NCBI RefSeq assembly: GCF_019968905.1
Contig: NZ_CP079946.1
Coordinates: forward strand, 3,968,001 to 4,032,000
DNA length: 64,000 nt
DNA from: Corallococcus sp. EGB
GTDB lineage: Bacteria > Myxococcota > Myxococcia > Myxococcales > Myxococcaceae
Direction of reading: 5' to 3'
Position numbers and translations under genes: made by a program. Below are positions 1-6,833 of the stretch, piece by piece (positions within the stretch are counted from its first letter, which is position 1; every line of letters starts with the position of its first letter). The notes below the pieces were generated by a model that worked only from the letters and a program-made list of their open reading frames with translations, was not told the DNA's origin and searched no databases.

Positions 1-442
1 GCTGCTCGGGCGTCGCGGCGTAGCGGGTGATGGAGGACGTCGTCTTGTGGTCCGTGACGCGCAGCACGCCCTCGGCGAGCTGTCGCGGGTTGACGAGGTC
101 GATGAATCCGGTGAGCGGGACGCCATCCGCGAAGAGGGGCGAGGGTTCGCCGAAGTGCTCCTCCACCAGCAGGTCCGGTCCCGGCGCGGGCAGCAGGTTC
201 TTGCCGGCCGCCGCGATGGGCCCCAGCACGTCCTCGCCCGTGCGCAGGTAGTGCTCCAACTGCGCGTGCGTGATGGTGCCGACGTCCCGAGCCTTTGAAG
301 TCCGCTCGGGAAGTCGGAGCACCTTGGAGAAGAACCACGCGCGCTCGCAGAGAGCGAACTTCCGCAACTGCGAGACGGACAGGTGGCGGAGGACGCCGTC
401 CTCAACGGCGTGGGACTCCGGTGCTTCGTGGGCTGGACTCAC
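1..442 (-). CDS. RecB/Cas4-like PD-(D/E)XK nuclease, partial (3' end outside window)
   Basis: This is the N-terminal part (about 147 codons) of a protein read leftward and cut by the window edge. It contains the nuclease pattern of the RecB/Cas4 group: a short QLRKFALCERAWFF segment near the N-terminus, GFIDLVNP as a candidate metal-binding aspartate, and DHKTTSS at about residues 131-137, the usual D-x-K-T-T signature. Phages often encode such an exonuclease for recombination or DNA end processing. The GTG start at 442 lies inside the repeated CCCCCATTGAA motif, as do other phage unit starts, which supports both the start and its belonging to the prophage. The C-terminus and exact substrate cannot be judged. 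Confidence 0.7.
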   Translation of the reverse strand, partial: MSPAHEAPESHAVEDGVLRHLSVSQLRKFALCERAWFFSKVLRLPERTSKARDVGTITHAQLEHYLRTGEDVLGPIAAAGKNLLPAPGPDLLVEEHFGEPSPLFADGVPLTGFIDLVNPRQLAEGVLRVTDHKTTSSITRYAATPEQ

Positions 443-459
443 CCCTATTCAATGGGGGC
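440..459 (-). repeat. Phage start-site motif, copy 1 (minus strand)
   Basis: Read on the minus strand this is GCCCCCATTGAATAGGGGTG, with the final GTG acting as the start codon of the RecB-like nuclease gene. It shares the core GCCCCCATTGAA with seven other good copies in the first 25 kb. Confidence 0.75.
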
Positions 460-540
460 GGCTTGGCTCCGGAGCTTGGTTAGTATCGCTCGTCAGTGTC
501 CCCTATGTGTGGTGGACTCTCGTTTCATAGGAGGTGTGCG

Positions 541-930
541 ATGGGGAGATATCGGGATAGGTTTGATGATTTGTATAGTGCCGCTGTGCTTGACCGGCGA
601 AGGTGCCAGGAGGCACTAGTCGCGCTTGATGCGGAGGCGTCGACTTGGGGGGATGTGCGGCTTGTTTCAATACGGGCGCATATTAAGTTGCTGGCGGGAG
701 ACGGACAGGGCGCCCTTGCTGATTTCGGGCGAGCGATTGAGTTGGAACAGGAATGCGGGGGCAACTATTACAATCGTGGCTGGGCGCATGAGCAGCTTGG
801 GATGAAGCGAGAGGCCCTTTGTGATTTCTCTAGGTGTGCAGAGATTGCAAAGGCGACGAGTGATGAGGAATTGCTCGATGCTGTTGAGCACCATGTGTCG
901 TGGAATGGGGATGGCTATATTCTGGTGTGA
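541..930 (+). CDS. Small TPR-like protein (hypothetical)
   Basis: A 129-residue protein with two recognisable tetratricopeptide-like helical repeats: GDGQGALADFGRAIELEQ followed by YYNRGWAHEQLGMKREALCDFSRCAEIA. The start is set by an excellent Shine-Dalgarno sequence (AGGAGGTG) just upstream of the ATG. Codon use is richer in A/T at third positions than in neighbouring phage genes, so it may be a separately acquired cargo gene. It is divergent from the RecB-like nuclease gene and followed by a terminator near 1092. No specific function can be assigned; TPR folds usually bind partner proteins. Confidence 0.7.
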   Translation: MGRYRDRFDDLYSAAVLDRRRCQEALVALDAEASTWGDVRLVSIRAHIKLLAGDGQGALADFGRAIELEQECGGNYYNRGWAHEQLGMKREALCDFSRCAEIAKATSDEELLDAVEHHVSWNGDGYILV

Positions 931-1024
931 GGTGGGGAGGGTGGCTGATTTGTGAAATTGCTTTCAGGGGATGTGCATGTGGCTCCCTCGCAGGAGTCTG
1001 GTCGCGTGCTTGGTGCGGCCAATG

Positions 1025-1060
1025 CTCCAGCAGGACGTATCCTTTCGTGTCCTGCTGGAG
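1025..1060. repeat. Perfect 12-bp inverted repeat
   Basis: CTCCAGCAGGAC at 1025-1036 is exactly complementary to GTCCTGCTGGAG at 1049-1060 with a 12-base loop. It lies in the 200-base gap between the TPR gene and the IS-interrupted gene. There is no T-run directly after it, so it is not a classical terminator. It may be an RNA hairpin at the end of the TPR transcript or a protein-binding site. Confidence 0.6.
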
Positions 1061-1091
1061 CCGTTGATGAATGAGAGCCCCCCATTGAGGA

Positions 1092-1119
1092 GCCGCCTCT
1101 CGGGTGCGGCGGCGTTTTT
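1092..1119 (+). terminator. Probable rho-independent terminator
   Basis: GCCGCC (1092-1097) pairs with GGCGGC (1108-1113), followed by G and five T residues. It would end plus-strand transcripts from the TPR gene and faces the end of the minus-strand gene at 1128. A degenerate copy of the phage motif (CCCCCCATTGAGGAG, 1078-1092) lies directly upstream. Confidence 0.55.
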
Positions 1120-1309
1120 CGGAGAGGCTACGATGCCCTCTTCAACTCTTGGCCGAGGGCGATGAACGCATCGGCGAGCCCCTCTCGCTCCCACTGGCCG
1201 GCAATTCGGAGGCGCACCCGGGTGGAAGCGTGGTTCTCGGTAACCGTCCGGCCAACGACGTGCCGTGAGGGATTGCCGGGGTAGCGGGGCGCGGCGGACG
1301 CTGCTGGGC

Positions 1310-1624
1310 ATGGCGAAGCAGGTGGAGAAGCCGGAGTGGGCGCGCATCGCGGAGGCCTTTGAGGCGAGCGGGCAGACGCAGCGGGAGTTCGCGTTGGCGC
1401 ACGGCATGCGGCTGAGCACGTTGCAGTCGTGGGTGTACCGGCATCGGCGGTCCGCTCCATCGCGAGCGGAAGCCGTGCGGCTGTTGCCGGTGCGAGTGGC
1501 GAGCGCCCCCGCGGCGCCGGAGTCCCTGCTGGAGGTGGTGGCCACGAGCGGAGCGCGGGTGCGATTCGCGGTAGGCACCGACGTCGGTTACGTGGCCCGG
1601 CTCGTCGCGGCGCTGGGGCGGTAA
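1310..1624 (+). CDS. tnpA: IS66 accessory protein TnpA
   Basis: A 104-residue protein with an N-terminal helix-turn-helix segment (WARIAEAFEASGQTQREFA, then STLQSWVYRHR), typical of the first ORF of IS66 elements, which is needed for transposition. It is identical in translation to the copy at 18197-18511. The start is taken at MAKQVEK rather than an upstream in-frame GTG because homologues begin near the HTH. It lies three bases before tnpB. Confidence 0.9.
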   Translation: MAKQVEKPEWARIAEAFEASGQTQREFALAHGMRLSTLQSWVYRHRRSAPSRAEAVRLLPVRVASAPAAPESLLEVVATSGARVRFAVGTDVGYVARLVAALGR

Positions 1625-1627
1625 GTC

Positions 1628-1993
1628 GTGTTCGCCCTGCCTGCGTCGGTGCGCGTGGTGCTGGCGATGGAGCCGGTGGACATGCGCAAGTCGATTGACG
1701 GCCTCATGGCGCTGGTGCGCACGGCGTGGGGCGAGGACGTCTACTCGGGGCACCTCTTCGCCTTCGTCTCCAGGCGGGGCGACCGCATCAAGGTACTGAC
1801 GTGGAGCCGGGGCGGCTTCGTGCTGCTGTACAAGCGGCTGGAGACGGGCCGCTTCCGGCTGCCGCCGGTGGACGCGGGCGCGCAGGCGGTGACGCTGGAC
1901 GCCACGCAGTTGGCCATGCTGCTGGACGGCATCGACGTGGCCCAGGTGAGGCGCCAGCCCGCCTGGGCACCTCCCGGGCGTCCGGGCACCTGA
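1628..1993 (+). CDS. tnpB: IS66 Orf2-like protein TnpB
   Basis: A 121-residue IS66 Orf2 family protein starting with GTG. It carries the family hallmarks EPVDMRKSIDGL, HLFAFVSRRGDRIKVL and GFVLLYKRLETGRF. The role in transposition is not fully defined, but the family requires it with TnpA and TnpC. It differs from the second copy only in the last few residues (RPGT here, RTGS there). Confidence 0.92.
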   Translation: MFALPASVRVVLAMEPVDMRKSIDGLMALVRTAWGEDVYSGHLFAFVSRRGDRIKVLTWSRGGFVLLYKRLETGRFRLPPVDAGAQAVTLDATQLAMLLDGIDVAQVRRQPAWAPPGRPGT

Positions 1994-2039
1994 CGTGCCC
2001 GGCCCGGGACACGGCGCGGCGGCGGGGTGTTGAAGCCCG

Positions 2040-3539
2040 GTGCCCCGTGAGCTTCCCCAAGACCACTTCTGCCCCTGGCGCGAAGAGGCCGAAGAGCTCA
2101 AGGAGCGCCTGACGTCGCTGGAGGCGAAGATGGCGGCGCTGGAGCGTCACGTCTTCGGCAAGAGGACGGAGAAGCTGCCGACGGTGGCCGCCGAGTTGCG
2201 TGGAGCCACGGACTCGACGGCGGCCCGGGCCGAGGCCGCGAAAGAGAAGCGGCAAGAGAGAGCCGCCCGCAAGGCCGAGGGGGCCCCGGCGCGGGAGATT
2301 CGCCACGCGGTGCCGGCCGAGGAGCGCCACTGCCCGGCGTGCGGCGGCGAGGACTTGAAGCCGCTGGGCCAGGGCCGCACCTCGGTGGTGTACGAGTACG
2401 TGCCCGCCCGCTTCGAGAAGCAGGTGCACGTGCAGGAGGTGCTGGCGTGCGCGTGCGGCCGGGGCGTCGTCACCGCCCCGCCTCCAGCCAAGGTGGTGGA
2501 CAGGGGCGAGTACGGCCCGGGCTTCCTCTCCCACGTGGCGACGTCGAAGTGCGCGGACGCCATGCCCTTGCACCGACTCGCCCAGCGGGTGGAGAGAAGC
2601 GGCGCGCCCATGAGTCGCAGCACGCTGACGGACCTCTTCCACCAGGCCGCCTCGGTGCTGCTTCCTCTTTCGCAGCACCTCCTGCAGTGCATTGCGTCCG
2701 CGGACGTGGTGTGGGCCGACGAGACGCCCATGCGCGTGCTGGACGTGAAGAAGACACGCCAGGGCTACCTCTGGACCTTCCTCACCCAGACGCCCACGGG
2801 CGAGTGGCTCATCGGCTACCGCTTCAGCCTCGGCCGGGCCAGCACGACGCCCAAGGACGTGCTGGGCGGCACCCGGGGCGTCCTCGTGGTGGATGCCTAT
2901 ACCGGCTACAACGCGGTGACGCTGCCCGAAGGGCGCGTCCGCGTCGGGTGTTGGGCGCATGTGCGGCGCCGCTTCTTCGAGGCGCTCCCCACCGCGCCCG
3001 AGGCCCGCGAGGCCTTGGACTTCATTCTGGCCCTCTACCGGGTGGAGGCGCTGGCCCGCGACGCGGGCGTCGTGCGCACGGACGCGCACCAAGCGCTGCG
3101 CCAGCAGCAGAGCCTCCCCGTCCTCTCGGCGCTGCGTGCGTGGATGGAAGCGCAGACTTCGCGCCATCTGCCCAAGGGGCCCATGGGCCAGGCCCTCTCC
3201 TACGCGCTGAAGCAGTGGGACGCCCTGACGCGCTTCTCTTCCGACGCGCGTCTGCCCTTGGACAACAACCGCTCCGAGGCGGCGCTGCGCAAGGCCGCCC
3301 TGGGCCGGAAGAATTTCCTCTTCGTCGGCCACGAGGCCGCAGGGCAGAACCTCGCCGGCCTCTACGCTCTCGTCGCCACCTGCGAGGCCAACCAGGTCAA
3401 TCCCGAGGCGTACCTCGCGGATGTCCTGCTGCGGGTGCAGACGCACCCGAATGCGCGCATCGGTGAGTTGCTACCTCACGAGTGGAAGCGGCGACGCGCC
3501 GCTGACCCGCCCGAGTCACCCCTCCAGCCCAGTCCCTGA
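2040..3539 (+). CDS. tnpC: IS66 transposase TnpC
   Basis: A 499-residue transposase with the IS66 architecture: an N-terminal leucine-zipper-like helix and HVFGKRTEKLP, then a zinc-finger segment (CPAC, CACG), then the DDE-type core with WADETPMRV, VVDAYTGYN and GCWAHVRRRFFEA, and a C-terminal LDNNRSEAALR block with the catalytic glutamate. It starts with GTG and reads MPRELPQDHF. It is seven residues shorter than the other copy, owing to a different leucine-zipper region, while the C-terminal half matches it residue for residue. Confidence 0.92.
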   Translation: MPRELPQDHFCPWREEAEELKERLTSLEAKMAALERHVFGKRTEKLPTVAAELRGATDSTAARAEAAKEKRQERAARKAEGAPAREIRHAVPAEERHCPACGGEDLKPLGQGRTSVVYEYVPARFEKQVHVQEVLACACGRGVVTAPPPAKVVDRGEYGPGFLSHVATSKCADAMPLHRLAQRVERSGAPMSRSTLTDLFHQAASVLLPLSQHLLQCIASADVVWADETPMRVLDVKKTRQGYLWTFLTQTPTGEWLIGYRFSLGRASTTPKDVLGGTRGVLVVDAYTGYNAVTLPEGRVRVGCWAHVRRRFFEALPTAPEAREALDFILALYRVEALARDAGVVRTDAHQALRQQQSLPVLSALRAWMEAQTSRHLPKGPMGQALSYALKQWDALTRFSSDARLPLDNNRSEAALRKAALGRKNFLFVGHEAAGQNLAGLYALVATCEANQVNPEAYLADVLLRVQTHPNARIGELLPHEWKRRRAADPPESPLQPSP

Positions 3540-3784
3540 CCAACTCGCTCCTCGCGGCGCTCGCCGAGCACGGTCGCGGTCCGTCTTCAATCCTTCCGGC
3601 ACGTCGTTGGCCGGACGGTTACGGTTCTCGCTCACCTCCACCTCGGGCGGGCTTCCGGCCTCGAACGAGAGCTGGATTTCCGTCCGCGTGCTGTCGCCTC
3701 GGAAGGGGCCGAGTTCGGCACGCACGGAGACGTGCTCCGGCATTGCGCCAGGGATGCGGACCACGGTGACACATTCAGGCTTCG

Positions 3785-6127
3785 TCATGGCTGAACCACC
3801 TTGTGGGGTACTGCGAGGGAAGGGTTGTGGAGTGGCCGACCACCCAGTGACGTGGGAGGCGCGGCGGGTGACGTCGGCATGTAGGACTGCCGCGCCTCCT
3901 GATGCGCGGTCAGCAAGTCCTCCGGCGTGCGGTACATGCGAGGCCTGCGCCCGTCCGCACCTCGGCGCTGGTGCTTGGTGAAGCCGAGCGCGACGAGGCA
4001 GGTGCCCACCTCCGTGGAGGCCCGGTGGTCCACCTGTGCGACAGGCATGCCCAGCGCGTCCGTGGCCACCTGGAGAATGGACACCTCGGCGGGCCGCCGC
4101 TCCTTCGGCGTGCGCAGGAACCACTGGACGATGGCCTCCCCGCGCCCGTCTCCCGCGCCCTCGGCGCGAAGCGCCGCCTGGGCCTCCGCGCGCTGGGCCT
4201 CCTCCTCGGACAGCCACCAGGGCTCGCCCCGCTGGAAACGCACCACGGCCTCCGCCCAGAGGTGGTTCCTGTCCTGGCGCAGCGCCTCGATGTCGATGCG
4301 GGTGCAGTGCACCGGCCAGTAGCGGCGGTGCCCCGTCGGGTCCTTCAGGTAGGCGTCGTCATTCGTGGTTCCGACGAAGATGCAGCGCCGGGGCGTCTTC
4401 ACGTTGGCGCGCCCGTAGGGTGGCCGGTAGGTGTCCTCGGTGCGGCTGATGAAGCCCTTGAAGGGTTGGTTTTCCGCACGGCGAAGCGTTGAGAGTTCCG
4501 CCATTTCGATGAACCAGAACTGGGACGCGAGCATGGCCGAGTCCTTGTTGTGGACGTCGATAGGCGCGTCGCTGAACCAGTCTCCAGCCAGGACACGCAG
4601 CGCCGTGGACTTCCGCAGCCCCTGGGGCCCCTCCAGGATGAGGACGGTGTCCACCTTGCAGCCCGGCCGCAGCGCCCGCGCCACGGCGCCGATGGCGAAC
4701 TTCTCGCCGATGGTGCGCAGGTGGGCGACGTCTCCCTCGGCGCCAAAGTAGCGCGCGAGCATGCCCGCGAGGCGCGGCACTCCGTCCCACTCCAGCGCTT
4801 GGAGGTAGTCGGCGACAGGGTCGTAACGGTTGCGCTTGGCCACGGCGAGAATCTGCGGCGCGACGACGGCGGCCTTGGGCTGGAGGCCGAGGCGCCCGTA
4901 CTCGCTTTGCTGGAGCCAGTTGGCGATTTCGACGTCGAGCGTCTCCGGGTCGAGGCCTGGAGGCAGCGGACCGCCCACCACCTCCAGGCGCTTGCTGACT
5001 TCGTTGAAGCGCAGCACGCCCCGCCACTCCGGGGACGACAGCAGGACGGTGAAGACGTTGGCCTCGCAGTTGCGGAGGCGGCTGTCGCCCTTGCTGCTGA
5101 TGTCCATGATGAGGTTGCGGCCCCATGCCTCCGGGTCCTCCTCGCCTTCCTCCGGGGCCAGGCCGGGGGCCTGGGCGGTTGGAGGGCGGGTGCCGAGCGC
5201 ACGCCAGATGGCCTCATTCTCCGCGAGCCGCTTCGCGTCGGCCTCCGTGCGGCGGGCCCGGTGGCGGCGCAGCTTGAGGCGAGCCTGCTCGCGCAGGTGC
5301 TCCGTGCCCTCGCCCCAGTCCGTGGCCGCGAAGCAGTCGCGGAACAGCTCCAGGACGACGTCTTCGGGCGTCTCCAGGGGCAGGACGAAGGCGCAGCAGC
5401 TCATCAGCGTGTTGAGGGTGGTGTCCTGGGCGCCGCGCTCGGCGAGGGGCTCACCCGCGAGGGTGCGGCGGATGAGCTCCCGGTGCTCGGGCTTGCGGAC
5501 GCAGCGCAGGAGGGCCCGCAAGTCGAAGAGATCCGCTGCCGCGCCCATGGTGGCTGGCGCGGACTGGGAGGGGGCGCGCGAATGCACGAGGAGCGCGTCC
5601 ACGTCGAGGGCGTGGCCTTCGCGCGTCCAGGCGACGGTGGGGTGCTCCCCGGAGTGATTCGGCAGGAAGTACATGCGCCCCAAGTCTTTGGTGCTCGGGT
5701 CCGCCGGCAGGTCGAGGAGGCGCACGGCGGCGGCGCGCACCGCTGGCCACTCGGAGCGCAGGGCGGGGCGAGTCAGCGGCACGACGACACGCAGGCTGTT
5801 GTTCCCCGGGCGGTGTCCGTGGGTGGAATGGACTGCCGCCGCGTACCCGTCGAGTCGCTGGGGCAGGGCCGAGAGTCCCTCGTCGGAGAGCCCGTCCAGG
5901 TCGAAGACGGCCGCCGTGACGGCACGGACGTGCTCACTGCGGCGAATGGGGCCGATGTCCACCGGGGCCCAGCCTCGCTGCTCCAGCTTCACCGGGCACT
6001 TGTGGCCGACGCATGGGGCGCAGGCCGACACGGTGTGCGTGGTGAGAAGCCGCTTCAACTCCTCCCAGGTGACGTCCTGGGGTTTGGGCTGGGTGTCCGT
6101 GACGGTGTCGAAGAATGCAATCAGCAT
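3785..6127 (-). CDS. VapE/VirE-like phage primase-helicase
   Basis: A 780-residue protein with an N-terminal primase-like part (VTAAVFDLDGL, then RVVVPLTRP) and a C-terminal VapE/VirE ATPase domain. The P-loop is LEGPQGLRKST at about residues 498-508, followed by WFIEMAEL as a Walker-B-like strand and FVGTTNDDAYLKD plus GHRRYWPV, all hallmarks of this family. Such proteins start replication in phages and satellite islands. The start at 6127 is chosen because GAGGAGG lies at the right distance. An in-frame GTG at 6286 would add 53 low-complexity residues read through the repeat motifs and is judged unlikely. Its stop overlaps the start of the interrupted gene at 3788. Confidence 0.88.
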   Translation of the reverse strand: MLIAFFDTVTDTQPKPQDVTWEELKRLLTTHTVSACAPCVGHKCPVKLEQRGWAPVDIGPIRRSEHVRAVTAAVFDLDGLSDEGLSALPQRLDGYAAAVHSTHGHRPGNNSLRVVVPLTRPALRSEWPAVRAAAVRLLDLPADPSTKDLGRMYFLPNHSGEHPTVAWTREGHALDVDALLVHSRAPSQSAPATMGAAADLFDLRALLRCVRKPEHRELIRRTLAGEPLAERGAQDTTLNTLMSCCAFVLPLETPEDVVLELFRDCFAATDWGEGTEHLREQARLKLRRHRARRTEADAKRLAENEAIWRALGTRPPTAQAPGLAPEEGEEDPEAWGRNLIMDISSKGDSRLRNCEANVFTVLLSSPEWRGVLRFNEVSKRLEVVGGPLPPGLDPETLDVEIANWLQQSEYGRLGLQPKAAVVAPQILAVAKRNRYDPVADYLQALEWDGVPRLAGMLARYFGAEGDVAHLRTIGEKFAIGAVARALRPGCKVDTVLILEGPQGLRKSTALRVLAGDWFSDAPIDVHNKDSAMLASQFWFIEMAELSTLRRAENQPFKGFISRTEDTYRPPYGRANVKTPRRCIFVGTTNDDAYLKDPTGHRRYWPVHCTRIDIEALRQDRNHLWAEAVVRFQRGEPWWLSEEEAQRAEAQAALRAEGAGDGRGEAIVQWFLRTPKERRPAEVSILQVATDALGMPVAQVDHRASTEVGTCLVALGFTKHQRRGADGRRPRMYRTPEDLLTAHQEARQSYMPTSPAAPPTSLGGRPLHNPSLAVPHKVVQP

Positions 6128-6213
6128 GAGGCCTCCTCGGACGCGCGCGCGGGTCGGCCGAGCGGGGAGGGGGCGGCAGGGTAGGGCGGGAATCGGGCAT
6201 GCGATGGAGTCAC
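6121..6213 (-). CDS. Possible 30-codon leader ORF upstream of vapE-like
   Basis: A GTG inside the second motif copy opens a 30-codon frame (reads MTPSHARFPPYP, then proline-rich) whose TGA overlaps the ATG of the vapE-like gene. This is the arrangement expected for translational coupling by a leader peptide. The peptide has no recognisable features, and the coupling is an inference from spacing only. Confidence 0.3.
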   Translation of the reverse strand: MTPSHARFPPYPAAPSPLGRPARASEEASC

Positions 6214-6230
6214 ACCCCTTCAATGGGGGC
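6211..6230 (-). repeat. Phage start-site motif, copy 2 (minus strand)
   Basis: On the minus strand this reads GCCCCCATTGAAGGGGTGTG. Together with copy 3 it forms a tandem direct repeat of about 45 bases (shared GCGYCACGGCRAGAACGTG upstream, TCCATCG downstream) in the leader of the vapE-like gene. Confidence 0.75.
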
Positions 6231-6283
6231 ACGTTCTCGCCGTGGCGCGAGGAAAGTCGCTGTGCCTGGGCGGACGATGGAAT

Positions 6284-6303
6284 CACCCTCCTTCAATGGG
6301 GGC
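6284..6303 (-). repeat. Phage start-site motif, copy 3 (minus strand)
   Basis: On the minus strand this reads GCCCCCATTGAAGGAGGGTG. It is the promoter-distal partner of copy 2, 73 bases away in the same orientation. Confidence 0.75.
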
Positions 6304-6361
6304 ACGTTCTTGCCGTGACGCGGAGAAGGCTGCCGTGCCCGGCATGGCACTCCCCTCTTCC

Positions 6362-6409
6362 CCTTCTCCTAGAACCCTTAGAGAGATGAGGTAGGAATAT
6401 AGGAGAAGG
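6362..6409. promoter_or_regulatory. 10-bp inverted repeat in the divergent control region
   Basis: CCTTCTCCTA (6362-6371) and TAGGAGAAGG (6400-6409) are perfect inverted repeats 28 bases apart. The stretch is clearly AT-richer than its surroundings and lies between the minus-strand vapE-like unit and the plus-strand sigma-factor unit, where a phage switch operator would be expected. No cognate repressor gene is visible in the window. Confidence 0.45.
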
Positions 6410-6420
6410 AGGAATACACG

Positions 6421-6451
6421 CGCGCGAAGGGATATCCCACATCATCGCGCG
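6421..6451. promoter_or_regulatory. Nested palindromes, candidate operator
   Basis: The 10-bp palindrome GGGATATCCC (6429-6438) sits inside a wider repeat CGCGCGA (6421-6427) / TCGCGCG (6445-6451). It lies 12 bases after the previous inverted repeat in the same divergent region. Such symmetric sites usually bind dimeric regulators; the binding protein is unknown. Confidence 0.4.
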
Positions 6452-6533
6452 TAAGAGTTGGGAGGGCCGTTTCTGGGTTGTGAATGCCTGTGCCGCCCAT
6501 GGCCTCGCACGAATCCTCCACACCGTGCTGGCG

Positions 6534-6557
6534 CTGCCCCCATTGAGTGGGGGAATG
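6534..6557 (+). repeat. Phage start-site motif, copy 4
   Basis: Reads TGCCCCCATTGAGTGGGGGA followed by ATG, the start codon of the small ORF that begins the sigma-factor unit. One position of the core differs (GAGT instead of GAAG). Confidence 0.7.
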
Positions 6558-6833
6558 GCTACGACTGCTCAAATCCCCGAGTTCGTGAAACAACGTGTCA
6601 GTGCGGCGGCCCGCACTGCGTCCCCTGGCGCCCGCCCGCACCCGGTGCAGAGGGGGGCCGAACCCCCGGGCGCGAGCCGCGCGCCGTCTCGGCATGTCTC
6701 ACGAAATGGGTGTTTCACTCCGCGAGGGAGACATTCCGCAGAGTGTGACATGGCTGGCGTCTTGCTTGGAGCCGCGCGCGCTGTCGCTGGGGCGACGGCG
6801 GCTTTCTCAACGCAGGGGAGGCACGGGGGATGA
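6555..6833 (+). CDS. Small hypothetical phage protein at head of sigma-factor unit
   Basis: A 92-codon frame beginning MATTAQIPEFVKQR directly at the motif start codon and ending in an ATGA overlap with the sigma-factor gene. The product is basic and low in complexity (Ala, Arg, Gly, Pro) with no domain recognised. Support comes from position, the motif-linked start and the overlap; composition alone would not make it convincing. It may be a leader that couples translation to the sigma factor. Confidence 0.45.
   Translation: MATTAQIPEFVKQRVSAAARTASPGARPHPVQRGAEPPGASRAPSRHVSRNGCFTPRGRHSAECDMAGVLLGAARAVAGATAAFSTQGRHGG

Larger units (their letters stand above)
1240..3622 (+). mobile_element. 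IS66-family insertion sequence, copy 1 (complete, 2383 bp)
   Basis: The ends are inverted repeats: the left starts GTAACCGTCCGGCCAACGAC and the right is its complement ending in GGACGGTTAC at 3622. The 8-bp flanks 1232-1239 and 3623-3630 are both GGTTCTCG, an exact target duplication of the length typical for IS66. Inside are tnpA, tnpB and tnpC in the family's usual order, all intact. A second inverted copy lies at 16177-18581. The pair could invert or exchange the 12.5 kb of prophage between them. Confidence 0.95.
1128..3788 (-). pseudogene. Small phage gene downstream of vapE-like, interrupted by IS66 copy 1
   Basis: Removing the insertion (1240-3622) and one copy of the 8-bp duplication joins 3788-3631 to 1239-1128 into one clean 89-codon frame, beginning MTKPECVTVVRIPG and ending AFIALGQELKRAS. 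Its ATG at 3788 overlaps the stop of the vapE-like gene (ATGA), so the two were translationally coupled. The protein looks like a short beta-strand then helix domain and is not recognised. The exact duplication GGTTCTCG on both sides of the insertion shows that this is a real transposition event rather than an assembly join. In the present state the gene yields at most a truncated protein running into the IS end. Confidence 0.85.

Noticed and set aside
1788-3446. Long minus-strand frame inside the IS66 transposase gene, also present in the second copy
   Set aside because: Antisense shadow of tnpC; it appears twice only because the IS is present twice.
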